Assembly (NCBI RefSeq): GCF_002210295.1
Contig: NZ_MWQH01000001.1
Coordinates: forward strand, 62,001 to 126,000
From: Fibrobacter sp. UWB5
GTDB lineage: Bacteria > Fibrobacterota > Fibrobacteria > Fibrobacterales > Fibrobacteraceae
Reading direction: 5' to 3'
DNA: 64,000 nt
Part shown: one piece after another, positions 43,263-52,235 of the stretch
Layout: every line of letters begins with the position of its first letter
How positions within the stretch are numbered: position 1 is the stretch's first letter
Notes under the pieces: generated by a model
Told to the model about the DNA's origin: nothing
The model's input: the letters and a program-made list of their open reading frames with translations, nothing else
The model's database searches: none
Position numbers and translations under genes: made by a program

Positions 43263-45130
43263 TGGACCTTAAGAATATCAAGTCCCCCCAGGACATAAAG
43301 CATTGCTCTGTCGAGGAGCTTTATCACCTGGCGTCGCAGATCCGCGAGACCATCATCGGTCAAGTGGCGAAGCATGGCGGTCACCTGGCTTCTAGCCTGG
43401 GTGTCGTGGAACTGACGCTTGCCTTGCATTACGTGTTCAATGCTCCTGACGATAAAATCGTGTGGGACGTAGGGCACCAAGCTTACGTGCACAAGCTTTT
43501 GACGGGTCGCTTTGACCGGTTTGAGACGCTTCGCCAGCAGGGCGGCATTTCTGGATTTTTGAAGAGGAACGAAAGCGAGTACGACTGCTACGGCGCCGGA
43601 CACGCGACGACCTCTATTTCTGCAGCCCTCGGCTTTGCCGTGGCGCGCGACCACTTCAAGCGCAAGAACAGCGTGGTCGCAGTCATCGGTGACGGCTCCA
43701 TGACGGGCGGTATGGCTTACGAAGCCATCAACAACGCCGGTCTTTCGAAGCAGAACATGACCATCATCTTGAATGACAACAAGATGAGCATCGCCCCGAA
43801 CGTAGGTAACTTCAGCAAGTACCTGAACCGCGTGATTTCGGACCCGGTCTACAACAAGATGCGTTCGGACCTCGACCGCCTGATGAAGCGTCTCCCGGGC
43901 ATTCTGGGATCTCGTTTCCGCGACTTGTTCCTGCAGGCGGAAAATGCGGCGAAGACGGTGGTGAAGCCGGGCCGATTCTTCGAAGATCTCGGCATCCGTT
44001 ACTTTGGCCCGATCGATGGCCATGACATTAACGAACTGATTATGCTGTTGCAGCGTGTCAAGGAACAGCCGGGCCCGTGCCTGGTGCATATCTTGACCGA
44101 AAAGGGACGCGGCTTGGATGCTGCGGTGAAGAACCCGACCAAGTGGCACGGCATTGGACCTTTCGACCCCGAAAGCGGTCTTCCGCTTGCTCCGGGAAAA
44201 CCGAACCCGTCTTTGACGCATGTGTTCGGAAACACTTTGCTTGAACTCGCGAAGAAGGATGACCGCATTATCGGCATCACGGCTGCCATGCCTACCGGTT
44301 GCGGTATGGACATTGTGGCCAAGGAACTTCCGGACCGCGTGATTGACGTGGGTATTGCCGAAGAGCATGCGCTCACGTTTGCCTCGGGCCTTGCCTGCGA
44401 TGGCGTGGTGCCTGTGGTCGCGATTTATTCGAGCTTTATGCAGCGCGCCTATGACCAGATTATGCACGACATCGCCTTGCAGAACTTGCATGTGGTGATG
44501 GTGCTTGACCGTGCGGGCCTGGTCGGTGCCGATGGCCCGACCCACCATGGCGCGTTCGACTTGTCGTTCTTGCGCACGGTGCCGGGTATCACCATCTTGG
44601 CGCCGAGCAACGAAAACGAACTGCGCGACATGGTGCGCGCGTCTATCGACATGAAGGGTCCTGTCGCGATTCGATATCCGCGCGGGACCGCACTGGAAGA
44701 ACACCTGAAACCCGCTCCCGAAACCGTGGACGTGAAGCTCCCGAAGGTTCTGGAAGAAGGCAAGGACATCTTGCTCCTGGGTGCAGGATTCATGACGAAC
44801 GAACTCAAGAAGACGGCTGCCGTTCTCCGCGAAAACGGAAAGAACGCCACCGTCGTGGATGCTCGTGTTATCAAGCCGCTGGATACCGAGGCTTACCGCA
44901 AGCTCTTTGACGCACACAAGACGATTGTGACGCTCGAAGACAACACGCTGGTGGGCGGTTTCGGTTCTGCCGTGGCCGAACTTATTGCCGATCTCGGTTA
45001 CACCGACAAGCGCCTGTTGCGCTTTGGCCTGCCGGATCATTTTGTGGAACAGGGCGAAATTCCTGCCTTGTTCAAGCTTTTGAAAATTGACGGGGAATCC
45101 GTCGCCAAACAAATCATGGAAAAAGTATGA
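43262..45130 (+). CDS. dxs: 1-deoxy-D-xylulose-5-phosphate synthase
   Basis: Dxs makes the first committed intermediate of the MEP isoprenoid pathway from pyruvate and glyceraldehyde 3-phosphate, using thiamine diphosphate. The 622 residues have the three transketolase-type domains: thiamine binding (GDGSMTGGMAYEAIN, LNDNKMSI), the pyrimidine region (DVGIAEEHALTFASGLA, AIYSSFMQRAYDQ, DRAGLVGADGPTHHG) and the C-terminal domain (VVDARVIKPLD). ATGA at 45127-45130 joins it to the methyltransferase gene. No long insertion or loss is seen. Confidence 0.97.
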   Translation: MDLKNIKSPQDIKHCSVEELYHLASQIRETIIGQVAKHGGHLASSLGVVELTLALHYVFNAPDDKIVWDVGHQAYVHKLLTGRFDRFETLRQQGGISGFLKRNESEYDCYGAGHATTSISAALGFAVARDHFKRKNSVVAVIGDGSMTGGMAYEAINNAGLSKQNMTIILNDNKMSIAPNVGNFSKYLNRVISDPVYNKMRSDLDRLMKRLPGILGSRFRDLFLQAENAAKTVVKPGRFFEDLGIRYFGPIDGHDINELIMLLQRVKEQPGPCLVHILTEKGRGLDAAVKNPTKWHGIGPFDPESGLPLAPGKPNPSLTHVFGNTLLELAKKDDRIIGITAAMPTGCGMDIVAKELPDRVIDVGIAEEHALTFASGLACDGVVPVVAIYSSFMQRAYDQIMHDIALQNLHVVMVLDRAGLVGADGPTHHGAFDLSFLRTVPGITILAPSNENELRDMVRASIDMKGPVAIRYPRGTALEEHLKPAPETVDVKLPKVLEEGKDILLLGAGFMTNELKKTAAVLRENGKNATVVDARVIKPLDTEAYRKLFDAHKTIVTLEDNTLVGGFGSAVAELIADLGYTDKRLLRFGLPDHFVEQGEIPALFKLLKIDGESVAKQIMEKV

Positions 45131-46344
45131 GCGAAGAAAATAAAAACCGCACCGTAAAAGTGACTCTGGACCGTAAGTTCGGAGTGAGCGAAAAGCCTGA
45201 ACGTCGTCCGCGCCGTGACGATGACCGCGAAGAACGCGGTGGCCGTGAAGGTCGTTCTTTCGACCGTGGCGATCGTAAGTTTGGCGACAAGAAGTTTGGT
45301 GACCGCGAAGGCCGCTTTGACCGTGAACGCCGTCCGCGTCGCGACGGTGATGACCGTGGCTCCTTTGGTCGCCGCGAAGGTCGCCGCCCGTTCGGTGACA
45401 GGGGTCGCTTTGGTGGCGACCGTCGCCCGCGCCGCGAATTTGCTGCAGGCGCTCCGATTTACCGCCAGCGTCCTGAAGAACAGAAGGAAGAAGTCGAAGA
45501 AGTATTGGACGAAGCCGCACTCGAAGCCCGCGTGGCCGAAGTGGAATCCAGCGAAGATTCCAACTTCAACCCGCCTTGGTTCAAGCGCATGCTCGCCCTT
45601 ACGACCGAAAAGGGCCGCGAACGCGAAGGTCGTTTCCTTGGCGAAGGCGTGCATGTGGTGCAGGAACTCGTGAGCAACCACCGCGAACTCGTGATCGGCG
45701 TGTACATGACCGAAGGCTTTAATGACGAAGCCTTGATCGAACAGATTAACGAAGCCGAAATCAAGCTGAACATTCTTACCGACGAACAGATGAAGAAGAT
45801 TTCTTCAACGGTGACGACGCAGGGCATTGTTGCCGTGGCTCGCATTGCAAGCAAGAAGCCGGTGTATGAATCCAGCCGCAGCGTGATTACGCTCGTGGAC
45901 GCCGTGCAGGATCCGGGTAACCTCGGTACGCTTTTCCGCACGAGCCTCGGTTTCGGTTCTGACGGCATGATTCTTGGCCGCGGTACCGTGAGCCCGTTCA
46001 ACCCGAAGGTGGTGCGTGGTTCCTCGGGCACCTTCCTCCGCGTGCCTTTCGAATTCGATGTCGATCTCGTTGACCAGATTAACTTCTTGCGCAGCAAGGG
46101 TTACACCATTATCGCAACCGATTTGCATGCCAAGCAGTCCCTGCGCCAGATTCCGCAGAACAAGCTTCGCAAGATGGCGTTCCTCGTGGGTAACGAAGGC
46201 GCCGGCACCAATCCGTACTTCATTGAACTCGCCGACGAAACGGTGAAGATCCCGATGAGCAGCGAACTCGAATCCCTGAACGTCGCTGTCGCTCACGGTA
46301 TCCTTAGCTACGAAGCCGCCCAGATTCAAGAGGATTTGAAGTAA
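45127..46344 (+). CDS. SpoU/TrmH-type RNA 2'-O-methyltransferase with basic disordered N-terminus
   Basis: SpoU enzymes methylate ribose 2'-OH groups of rRNA or tRNA with S-adenosylmethionine. The 405 residues begin with ~105 of Arg/Asp/Gly/Glu-rich low complexity (REERGGREGRSFDRG, RFDRERRPRRDGDD, RRPFGDRGRFGGDRRPRRE), clearly disordered. An SpoU substrate-binding region lies at about 160-245 (VVQELVSNHRELVIGVYM). The methyltransferase knot is at about 250-400 (DPGNLGTLFRTSLGFG, FLVGNEGAG, IPMSSELESLNVAVA). Overlaps of 4 nt with dxs and 1 nt with pyrF place it inside the operon. The target nucleotide is unknown. Confidence 0.92.
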   Translation: MSEENKNRTVKVTLDRKFGVSEKPERRPRRDDDREERGGREGRSFDRGDRKFGDKKFGDREGRFDRERRPRRDGDDRGSFGRREGRRPFGDRGRFGGDRRPRREFAAGAPIYRQRPEEQKEEVEEVLDEAALEARVAEVESSEDSNFNPPWFKRMLALTTEKGREREGRFLGEGVHVVQELVSNHRELVIGVYMTEGFNDEALIEQINEAEIKLNILTDEQMKKISSTVTTQGIVAVARIASKKPVYESSRSVITLVDAVQDPGNLGTLFRTSLGFGSDGMILGRGTVSPFNPKVVRGSSGTFLRVPFEFDVDLVDQINFLRSKGYTIIATDLHAKQSLRQIPQNKLRKMAFLVGNEGAGTNPYFIELADETVKIPMSSELESLNVAVAHGILSYEAAQIQEDLK

Positions 46345-47237
46345 TGAACTTTCAGGCTCGCTTAGAAGAACGTATTGCCAAGTGCGGTAACCCGATTTGC
46401 CTCGGCATGGATCCGGTCATGAAGCTGATTGACCCGTGCTGCCCCGCAGGCTCTGCCGAAGACAAGATCAAGCGTTTTTATTCCGAAATTCTGGAATGCT
46501 GCCTCAAGCGTAACGTGACGCCCGCCGTAGTCAAGCCGAACAGCGCTTACTACGAATGCGTGAGCGTGCAGGCCATGCTCGTGCTGCAGCAGCTGATTGC
46601 CGACTATCGCAGTGCCGGTATTCCCGTGATTCTGGATGCCAAGCGCGGTGACATCGGTAAGTCGAGCGCTGCTTATGCAACCGCTGCTTACGATGTGTAC
46701 AAGGCTGATGCCGTGACGGTGTCTCCTTGGATGGGTGCCGATTCCGTGGGCCCGTTCATCCGCGAAAATTCTGAAAACGGTGCGTATGTCTTGCTCCGCA
46801 CGAGCAACAAGGGCGCCCACGATTTCCAGGATTTGCCGGTGGTCCGTGGCGACGATCCGCGCGATGTTGCCGAAGCCTTCTATTCCGTAGCCGACAAGAT
46901 TATGGAATGGGACGCCAACCTCGGTTACCTCGGTGCCGTCGTCGGTGCAACGCATCCTGAAGAACTCGAAAAGATTACCGCTTACACGGTGGCTCACAAG
47001 CACGAAATTCCGTTCCTGATTCCGGGCGTGTCTATTCCTGGTGTTCCGGGCGGTCAGGGCGGTGACGCGAAGACCGTGCTTACGGCTATCGCCAACGGCG
47101 GTGGCAAGCGCAAGTTCCACGTGCTCAACAGCTCCAGTGGCTTGAACTTTGCCTACCAGCGCAGCGGCAAGCCCGAAAACTTCGCAAGCGATTGCGTTGA
47201 CGCTCTCGAAAAACTCGCAGAGGCCTGCAACTTCTAA
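46344..47237 (+). CDS. pyrF: Orotidine 5'-phosphate decarboxylase
   Basis: PyrF converts orotidine monophosphate to UMP in pyrimidine synthesis. The 297 residues are of the longer bacterial type-2 form. The catalytic Lys-Asp network is in VILDAKRGDIGKSSAAYA. Further contacts are AVTVSPWMGADS and IPGVSIPGVPGGQGGD. The ATG shares one base with the preceding stop. A 298-residue hypothetical gene starts 3 nt after the stop. Confidence 0.96.
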   Translation: MNFQARLEERIAKCGNPICLGMDPVMKLIDPCCPAGSAEDKIKRFYSEILECCLKRNVTPAVVKPNSAYYECVSVQAMLVLQQLIADYRSAGIPVILDAKRGDIGKSSAAYATAAYDVYKADAVTVSPWMGADSVGPFIRENSENGAYVLLRTSNKGAHDFQDLPVVRGDDPRDVAEAFYSVADKIMEWDANLGYLGAVVGATHPEELEKITAYTVAHKHEIPFLIPGVSIPGVPGGQGGDAKTVLTAIANGGGKRKFHVLNSSSGLNFAYQRSGKPENFASDCVDALEKLAEACNF

Positions 47238-47240
47238 GTT

Positions 47241-48137
47241 ATGCGTTTCCTTGCTGTCATCATATTCGCTATCGCGGTTATCGCAGCGGCTTTTCATTTT
47301 GCGAAGCCTTTGCCCGGTACAAACTTCGACGAGTCATTCTTGCCGAAGGCCTCGACAGTGCATTATGTGGCTGCAGGGCACGACGCATCGGTCGCGGGAC
47401 TTTTCTGGATTAAAGGTCTCACGGAACTTGGCGAAAGTTACTTGACCGGTAAGGAATACGCCTACCTCGGTCATGTGGCTGAACTTTCGACGAGCCTTGA
47501 CTCCTTGTTCTACACGCCGTATTACTTTGTCGGTGGCGTGACACCTGTCGATGCTCCCGATACTTCGGACTTTTCGGTACTACGCCGCGCCAGCCGCGTG
47601 TATCCCGAAAACTGGCGCCTGTCGCTTTACTACGCGCTTCGCTTGGCTCGCGGGCCTTACCCGAACAGGACTGAAGCCGCTAACGTGATGCGCAAGTATT
47701 TCGATAGCCCGGACACGACCATTCCCGACCATATTCGCACGATTTATCGTAGTTTTGAAATCGACGAAATGCAGACGGAAACGGCGCTCGAAACGGTACT
47801 GAACGACGTGATGCAACCGCGCTTCAAGAAATTCCGCGCAAGCTTTTATTCAAAGATTTTAAGGTTGATCGGCTACAAGGGCTTGATTAACGATGTGGAA
47901 AAGGACGAACATTACCAGAAGGTAAAGTACCTCGTAGACGGCATGGCCGATGGAAAGATCCACCCGGCAATCGTTTACCGCGAACTCCTTGCCATGAAGA
48001 AGATTCGTGACGACGAGCTCGCGGAAATCAAGGCGAAAGAAGCCGCTGCGGATTCTGCCGCGGTAATGGATACGACTGCCACGACAGATACAACCGCGGT
48101 CGATACGGTTGCAACGGTCGATAGTTCAGCAAATTAA
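47241..48137 (+). CDS. Exported protein of unknown function, helical
   Basis: No family was recognised in these 298 residues. Residues 1-20 form a signal or anchor (RFLAVIIFAIAVIAAAFHF). The mature part appears mostly helical, with TPR-like spacing (AASVAGLFWIKGLTELGESY, NWRLSLYYALRLARG, YPNRTEAANVMRKYFDS). It ends in an Ala/Thr/Asp-rich tail (TTATTDTTAVDTVATV). It is last in the ispA operon, 3 nt after pyrF. Its stop lies 7 nt from the convergent TPR-like gene, and no terminator was seen between them. Confidence 0.7.
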   Translation: MRFLAVIIFAIAVIAAAFHFAKPLPGTNFDESFLPKASTVHYVAAGHDASVAGLFWIKGLTELGESYLTGKEYAYLGHVAELSTSLDSLFYTPYYFVGGVTPVDAPDTSDFSVLRRASRVYPENWRLSLYYALRLARGPYPNRTEAANVMRKYFDSPDTTIPDHIRTIYRSFEIDEMQTETALETVLNDVMQPRFKKFRASFYSKILRLIGYKGLINDVEKDEHYQKVKYLVDGMADGKIHPAIVYRELLAMKKIRDDELAEIKAKEAAADSAAVMDTTATTDTTAVDTVATVDSSAN

Positions 48138-48144
48138 GTTGAAA

Positions 48145-48912
48145 TTATTCTGCGCAACGCTTGGCGTTGTTCGGAAGCCCCATCAATTCAAAAGCATTCT
48201 TGCAGCGGGCTTTCAGGTCTGCTGCTTCTTTTTTAGGAGTGCTTTTCAATTTAGAGCGGTAATAAAGAATGGTTGCCGTGTTGTAGGGCTTGTTGGCCTT
48301 GATTGCTTTTTCTTCGGCGACGCGGTAAAGGGAATCGGCTTCGCTGCTTCCGGAAAGGTCTGCCATGCGGGCAGCGGTAAAGGCGTAGAATCCGCCCTTC
48401 TTGTCGGAACGCTTGCCGGCCATTTTTAAAGCATCTTCGGCGCGGTCGCTACGAACGGCCGCATAAGCAATGGCGCATTCTCCGTAGAAAGCTGCCTGCG
48501 CCGTTTCTTCAGCTTTTTTCAAGGACTTTTCGTCGTAGGCATTGCAAGTCTTTGTCGCTTCCTTGTATTTCTCTTGGGCGTTCAGAAGGCTGATTTTCAC
48601 CTTCGTGTACTGCAAGAGGGTGCTCTGGTCCAAAACTTCCTTGCGGACGACCGAAAGCAAGGAGTCTGCGAAATTCAGGTCGAGGCTCATGGTACGGATC
48701 TGTGCCATGGCGACCAGCACGCGGCCTTCAGAAAGCAAGTCGGCTTCTTTGCGGCTAGCGAGCAGGGCGCGTTCGAGCTGGTTGTAACCCTTCGCGAATT
48801 TACCGTTGTCCAAGGACCTTTGGGCACGGAAAGAGTAAACGCCGGAATCGGAAGCGCTTGCAATGGAGCCTGCGGCAAGGAGGGCGACGATGGCGGTCTT
48901 AAGCTTTACCAT
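48145..48912 (-). CDS. Exported TPR-like helical protein
   Basis: This 255-residue protein has a signal peptide (1-21, ending AGSIASA). Helical repeats of TPR type follow (KFAKGYNQLERALLASRK, RVLVAMAQIRTM, VSLLNAQEKYKEATKTCNAY, AYAAVRSDRAEDALKMAGK). There are three or four visible repeats and a final Cys-containing CKNAFELMGLPNNAKRC. It is the second gene after the MlaD-like gene on the minus strand; its start codon overlaps the end of that gene, so the two are translated together. It may be a partner of the MCE protein. Confidence 0.75.
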   Translation of the reverse strand: MVKLKTAIVALLAAGSIASASDSGVYSFRAQRSLDNGKFAKGYNQLERALLASRKEADLLSEGRVLVAMAQIRTMSLDLNFADSLLSVVRKEVLDQSTLLQYTKVKISLLNAQEKYKEATKTCNAYDEKSLKKAEETAQAAFYGECAIAYAAVRSDRAEDALKMAGKRSDKKGGFYAFTAARMADLSGSSEADSLYRVAEEKAIKANKPYNTATILYYRSKLKSTPKKEAADLKARCKNAFELMGLPNNAKRCAE

Positions 48913-49907
48913 AACGTCTCCACCATGAAGGGCACAGAATCCTTGTTAGGCATGGAACGCTTCACGATCCACATGTTCGAAACGCCTGACATCAAGTCGT
49001 CTGCATTCTGGAGCGTCTGCTCCGTCGCTTCCATAAAGTCCGAAAGTCCAGAGGTAACGAGGCTTACCTCGTTCAGGAGACCGTCGACGCGGCCGAAGGT
49101 TTTGTCCACCTGACCCATCAAGCCATCGACGCGGCCCATCACGTTGTCCACCTTTTGTGGCAAGGGCCTGACCTCAACCATCATTTCAGAGACAGTCGTT
49201 GCAATGGTATCCACCTTTTCAAGCAAGACCGGAACGTGATATTGGATAGTATCGAACAAACCGGATGCTTGGTGCAAAACTTTTGTGCCTTGGTAAGTAA
49301 TATCGTCAAGACGCACAAGCTGGCGGTTCAAGTTGTCGTACAAAAGTCTGGAACCAAACAGAGCACCAATGGTTGTACCCGTATCCTTGGCCATACCGAG
49401 AATGGTGTCGGCAGCATCGATCAAACCGTTTACGCGGCCCAGAACCATGTCCACTTTTTCCAAGACGGTTTCGATATCCTGCGACTCTTCTGGCGGCAAA
49501 AAACCGCCATCTTCCAATACGGTGCCTTTACCACGGCGAATGTCAATGTTAATCACACGCGCCGCAATCATGTTTTGGTCGCGCATGGCGAACACCTTGG
49601 CGCTATCTGTAATCAGGTTCTGAAACTTTTTCTCGATAATAAACTGAATTTTGACGCCATCGCCTTCGACAGACATACTGTCTACGCGGCCCACCTTTAC
49701 GCCGCTAATCAGGACTTGGGTGCCCGGGCGAATGCCGAATGCCTTTTCGAAGCGGCTATGCAGGTGATATTCTTCCACACCGATCATGCCGGAGGAGAAA
49801 AGCTTTGCATAAAGCACGATACCAAAAACCATCACAGCGACGGCAGAGAAGATACCGACCAGGAGGCCGGAAATTTCCATCCAGTTAATGCGAGGTTTAA
49901 AAGCCAT
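48906..49907 (-). CDS. MCE-domain protein (MlaD family)
   Basis: MCE/MlaD proteins bind lipids in the periplasm as part of lipid-transfer systems, usually with an MlaE permease and MlaF ATPase. The start MAFKPRINW gives 333 residues: one TM at about 13-35, the MCE domain at about 38-125 (IRPGTQVLISGVKVGRVDSM), then a long helix with repeats VDGLMGQVDKTFGRVDGLL that would form a coiled coil or channel. No MlaE or MlaF gene is in the window. A TATATT box on the minus strand (49914-49919) ends 6 nt before the ATG, and no Shine-Dalgarno site is seen. Confidence 0.9.
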   Translation of the reverse strand: MAFKPRINWMEISGLLVGIFSAVAVMVFGIVLYAKLFSSGMIGVEEYHLHSRFEKAFGIRPGTQVLISGVKVGRVDSMSVEGDGVKIQFIIEKKFQNLITDSAKVFAMRDQNMIAARVINIDIRRGKGTVLEDGGFLPPEESQDIETVLEKVDMVLGRVNGLIDAADTILGMAKDTGTTIGALFGSRLLYDNLNRQLVRLDDITYQGTKVLHQASGLFDTIQYHVPVLLEKVDTIATTVSEMMVEVRPLPQKVDNVMGRVDGLMGQVDKTFGRVDGLLNEVSLVTSGLSDFMEATEQTLQNADDLMSGVSNMWIVKRSMPNKDSVPFMVETLW

Positions 49908-49913
49908 GTCAAG

Positions 49914-49919
49914 AATATA
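49914..49919 (-). promoter_or_regulatory. -10-like box 6 nt before the MCE gene start
   Basis: On the minus strand: TATATT, then CTTGAC (6 nt), then ATG. Confidence 0.5.
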
Positions 49920-50003
49920 GATTAAAGACTTGTCAATAAATTCATTAGGTAAAAAAAAGTATGCGAAATAGTTGTAAATCATTGTAATATCTATTTTTAG
50001 GGT

Positions 50004-51209
50004 ATGGAATACTTTGAATTTTTGAACAAATCGGTAACTCCGTACCATACGGTGGAGGCGTTAAAAGTCCTTTTTGACGCAAAATGTGAAAAAAACACCC
50101 GTTTTTTTGAACGCGGTGGCGCCTTGATTGCGGTGCGGACTCCAAAACAAATTTGTTCGGACTCCCAGTTTAGGATTGCCCTGGCCCATACGGACTTCCC
50201 GACTTTGAAAATTACGCCGAACCCGGATGGGGCGGCGGCAGGCGTGCGCACTTTGCACCCCGAAATTTACGGCAGCCCGCTTTTTACGAGTTGGCTGGAC
50301 CGCGACTTGGGCTATGCCGGATTGCTGGCCTATGAACTGGGTGGAAAATTACAGACCAAGTTGATTCGCGGCGATAAGTTGTTCCGCATTCCGCAACTGG
50401 CGGTTCACTTGAATCGCGGCGTGAACCAGGATGGCCTCAAGGTGAACCCGCAGACCGATTTGAATGCTCTGTGGACTGCCGTGGGCGGCAAGGAACGCTT
50501 TGTAGAAGCCTTGCAGGCGGAACTCCCTGCGGGTGCGAAGCTGCTTGATTTTGACGTGCAGCTCTTTGATGCGCAGCCGGCGCAGTTTGGCGGCTTTGAA
50601 AACGAGTGGATTTACTCGGGGCGCCTTGACAACTTGAGCAGTTGCCATGCGATTGCCGAAGCGTTTGCCGCGGCAGGCGAGCTGGAGAAGGATTTCCAGG
50701 TGGCCGCCTTCTTCAATAACGAAGAGGTTGGCTCTACTACGCGCGAAGGTGCTGGTAGCAACTTCCTGAGAAGTGTGCTGGAATCGTCGCTGAGCGGGAG
50801 TGGAACAGGCGATTTGGATTCCATGCTTGCGGCAAGCCTTGCGCTTTCTATCGATATGGCGCATGCCGAACACCCGAACTTTGTGCAAAAGCATGAAAGC
50901 AACCATGCGCCTGTTTTGGGCGGTGGTGTGGTGCTGAAGATGAATTCGCAAAAGCGCTATGCAAGCGATGTTTTCTCGAATGCCCGTTTCAAGCTTCTTT
51001 GCGAACAAAATAACATTCCGTACCAGACGTTCGTGATGCGTAATGACATGCCTTGCGGTTCGACGGTTGGCCCCACGATTTCGGCTTCGCTTGGAATCCC
51101 GACGGTAGACATTGGCGAGCCTATGCTCAGCATGCACAGCATTCGTGAAATGACCGATGTCGCAGATCACGAGAGCATGATTCGATTAGTCACGGCGTTC
51201 TTCGGTTAA
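50004..51209 (+). CDS. M18-family aminopeptidase
   Basis: M18 enzymes are zinc aminopeptidases that prefer N-terminal acidic or other residues. The 401 residues have all metal ligands in order: His in LAHTDFP, Asp in SGRLDNLSSCHA, Glu-Glu in FNNEEVGSTTREGAGS, Asp in SIDMAHAEHPNF, and the later His of MHSIREM. MPCGSTVGPT completes the site. The substrate range is not predictable. It diverges from the MCE gene. TATTTT (49992-49997) ends 6 nt before the ATG, and GGG is the only ribosome-site hint. Confidence 0.93.
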   Translation: MEYFEFLNKSVTPYHTVEALKVLFDAKCEKNTRFFERGGALIAVRTPKQICSDSQFRIALAHTDFPTLKITPNPDGAAAGVRTLHPEIYGSPLFTSWLDRDLGYAGLLAYELGGKLQTKLIRGDKLFRIPQLAVHLNRGVNQDGLKVNPQTDLNALWTAVGGKERFVEALQAELPAGAKLLDFDVQLFDAQPAQFGGFENEWIYSGRLDNLSSCHAIAEAFAAAGELEKDFQVAAFFNNEEVGSTTREGAGSNFLRSVLESSLSGSGTGDLDSMLAASLALSIDMAHAEHPNFVQKHESNHAPVLGGGVVLKMNSQKRYASDVFSNARFKLLCEQNNIPYQTFVMRNDMPCGSTVGPTISASLGIPTVDIGEPMLSMHSIREMTDVADHESMIRLVTAFFG

Positions 51210-51236
51210 GTCTGTACCATACATTGTTGCGATTGG

Positions 51237-51269
51237 ACCCTTATCCCTCTAAGAAGGATAAGGGTTTTT
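51237..51269 (+). terminator. Terminator of the M18 aminopeptidase
   Basis: ACCCTTATCC (51237-51246) pairs with GGATAAGGGT (51256-51265), then TTTTA. Confidence 0.85.
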
Positions 51270-51391
51270 ATATGCTACAGTCTGTAGTATATAAAATTAC
51301 ATTTTTTTTATTATTGAATGAATATGCTTAAATTTGCTTAAATAATTGTATTTTGTAGCACAGAATAATTGCAGCAGAATCAAGAAAAACA

Positions 51392-51397
51392 TATATT
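51392..51397 (+). promoter_or_regulatory. -10-like box 7 nt before the second TIGR02147 gene
   Basis: TATATT lies 17 nt after TTGCAG (51369-51374), then 7 nt separate it from the ATG. No Shine-Dalgarno site is visible. Confidence 0.5.
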
Positions 51398-51404
51398 TAA
51401 GAGC

Positions 51405-52235
51405 ATGAAGCCGATATTTGAGTACTACGATTATCGAGAATATATGCGGGCGTTTTATGAGGAACGCAAGCGTATTTCTGCATTTTCGTGGCGCGAATTT
51501 TCGAAGATTGCCGGGTTTACTTCTCCAAACTATATGAAGGTTGTTTGCGATGGTAAAAGTAGGCTGAGTAAGATTGGCGTTGCCCGTGTTGCAAATGCGA
51601 TGGGACTTGCCGACCACGAAAAACTGTATTTTGAAAAGTTGGTCGCATTAAGTGATGCAACCGATGAGTCCAGGAAGCGAAAGATTTTGTCTGAAATTCA
51701 GGAGATGGCGAAAGTCTACAAAATCAAGATGCTTGATGGCGATGCGTTTGCTTATTTTGAATCGTGGTTGAACCCGGTGCTCCGTGAGCTTGCTCCAATG
51801 AACCCTGGTAAAAAGCCCCTTGCGCTTTCCAAGATGTGCTATCCGCAGGTGAGTGCCACTGAAGTCCGCCGCTCGCTTGACTTTATGGTGCACGCAGGAA
51901 TCCTCAGGAATGTGGGCGAAGATCGTTATGAACAGACGGAAAAAATTGTTTCGGGGGCGACGGAAATTATGCCCTTGGCGATTCGCTCCATGCATCGGCA
52001 AATGGCGAAAAACGCCGTGGATTCCATTGACTCCGTCCCTGTATCCAAGCGTAACTTTAACGGAGTGACGCTTTCGGTGACGCAGAAGGAATATGATTTG
52101 ATTGTCGCGGAAATGGAAATCTTTAGACAGAGAATTTTATCTATTGCAAGCGGTGTGGAATCTGGTGATCAGGTTTATCGTTTGAACTTGCAATTTTTCC
52201 CCTTAACAAAATCCAAGGAGAATGACCATGAATAA
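51405..52235 (+). CDS. TIGR02147-family protein, second pair
   Basis: This is a homologue of the 39691-40533 product: 276 residues, same N-terminal motif (IFEYYDYREYMRAFYEERK), same helix-turn-helix-like segment (SWREFSKIAGFTSPNYMKVVCDGK) and same C-terminal pattern (VYRLNLQFFPLT). The start at 51405 aligns with that of the first copy. Its last codons overlap the lipoprotein start: ATGAATAA at 52228-52235 contains both the next ATG and this stop. It is inferred to act on, or together with, the lipoprotein it is coupled to. Confidence 0.85.
   Translation: MKPIFEYYDYREYMRAFYEERKRISAFSWREFSKIAGFTSPNYMKVVCDGKSRLSKIGVARVANAMGLADHEKLYFEKLVALSDATDESRKRKILSEIQEMAKVYKIKMLDGDAFAYFESWLNPVLRELAPMNPGKKPLALSKMCYPQVSATEVRRSLDFMVHAGILRNVGEDRYEQTEKIVSGATEIMPLAIRSMHRQMAKNAVDSIDSVPVSKRNFNGVTLSVTQKEYDLIVAEMEIFRQRILSIASGVESGDQVYRLNLQFFPLTKSKENDHE

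Noticed and set aside
43259-45520. A 753-codon open frame on the minus strand, opposite dxs
   Set aside because: It is an exact antisense shadow of a clear gene (dxs plus the start of the next gene). Long antisense frames are common in this genome because of its codon bias. The translation matches no known protein pattern.
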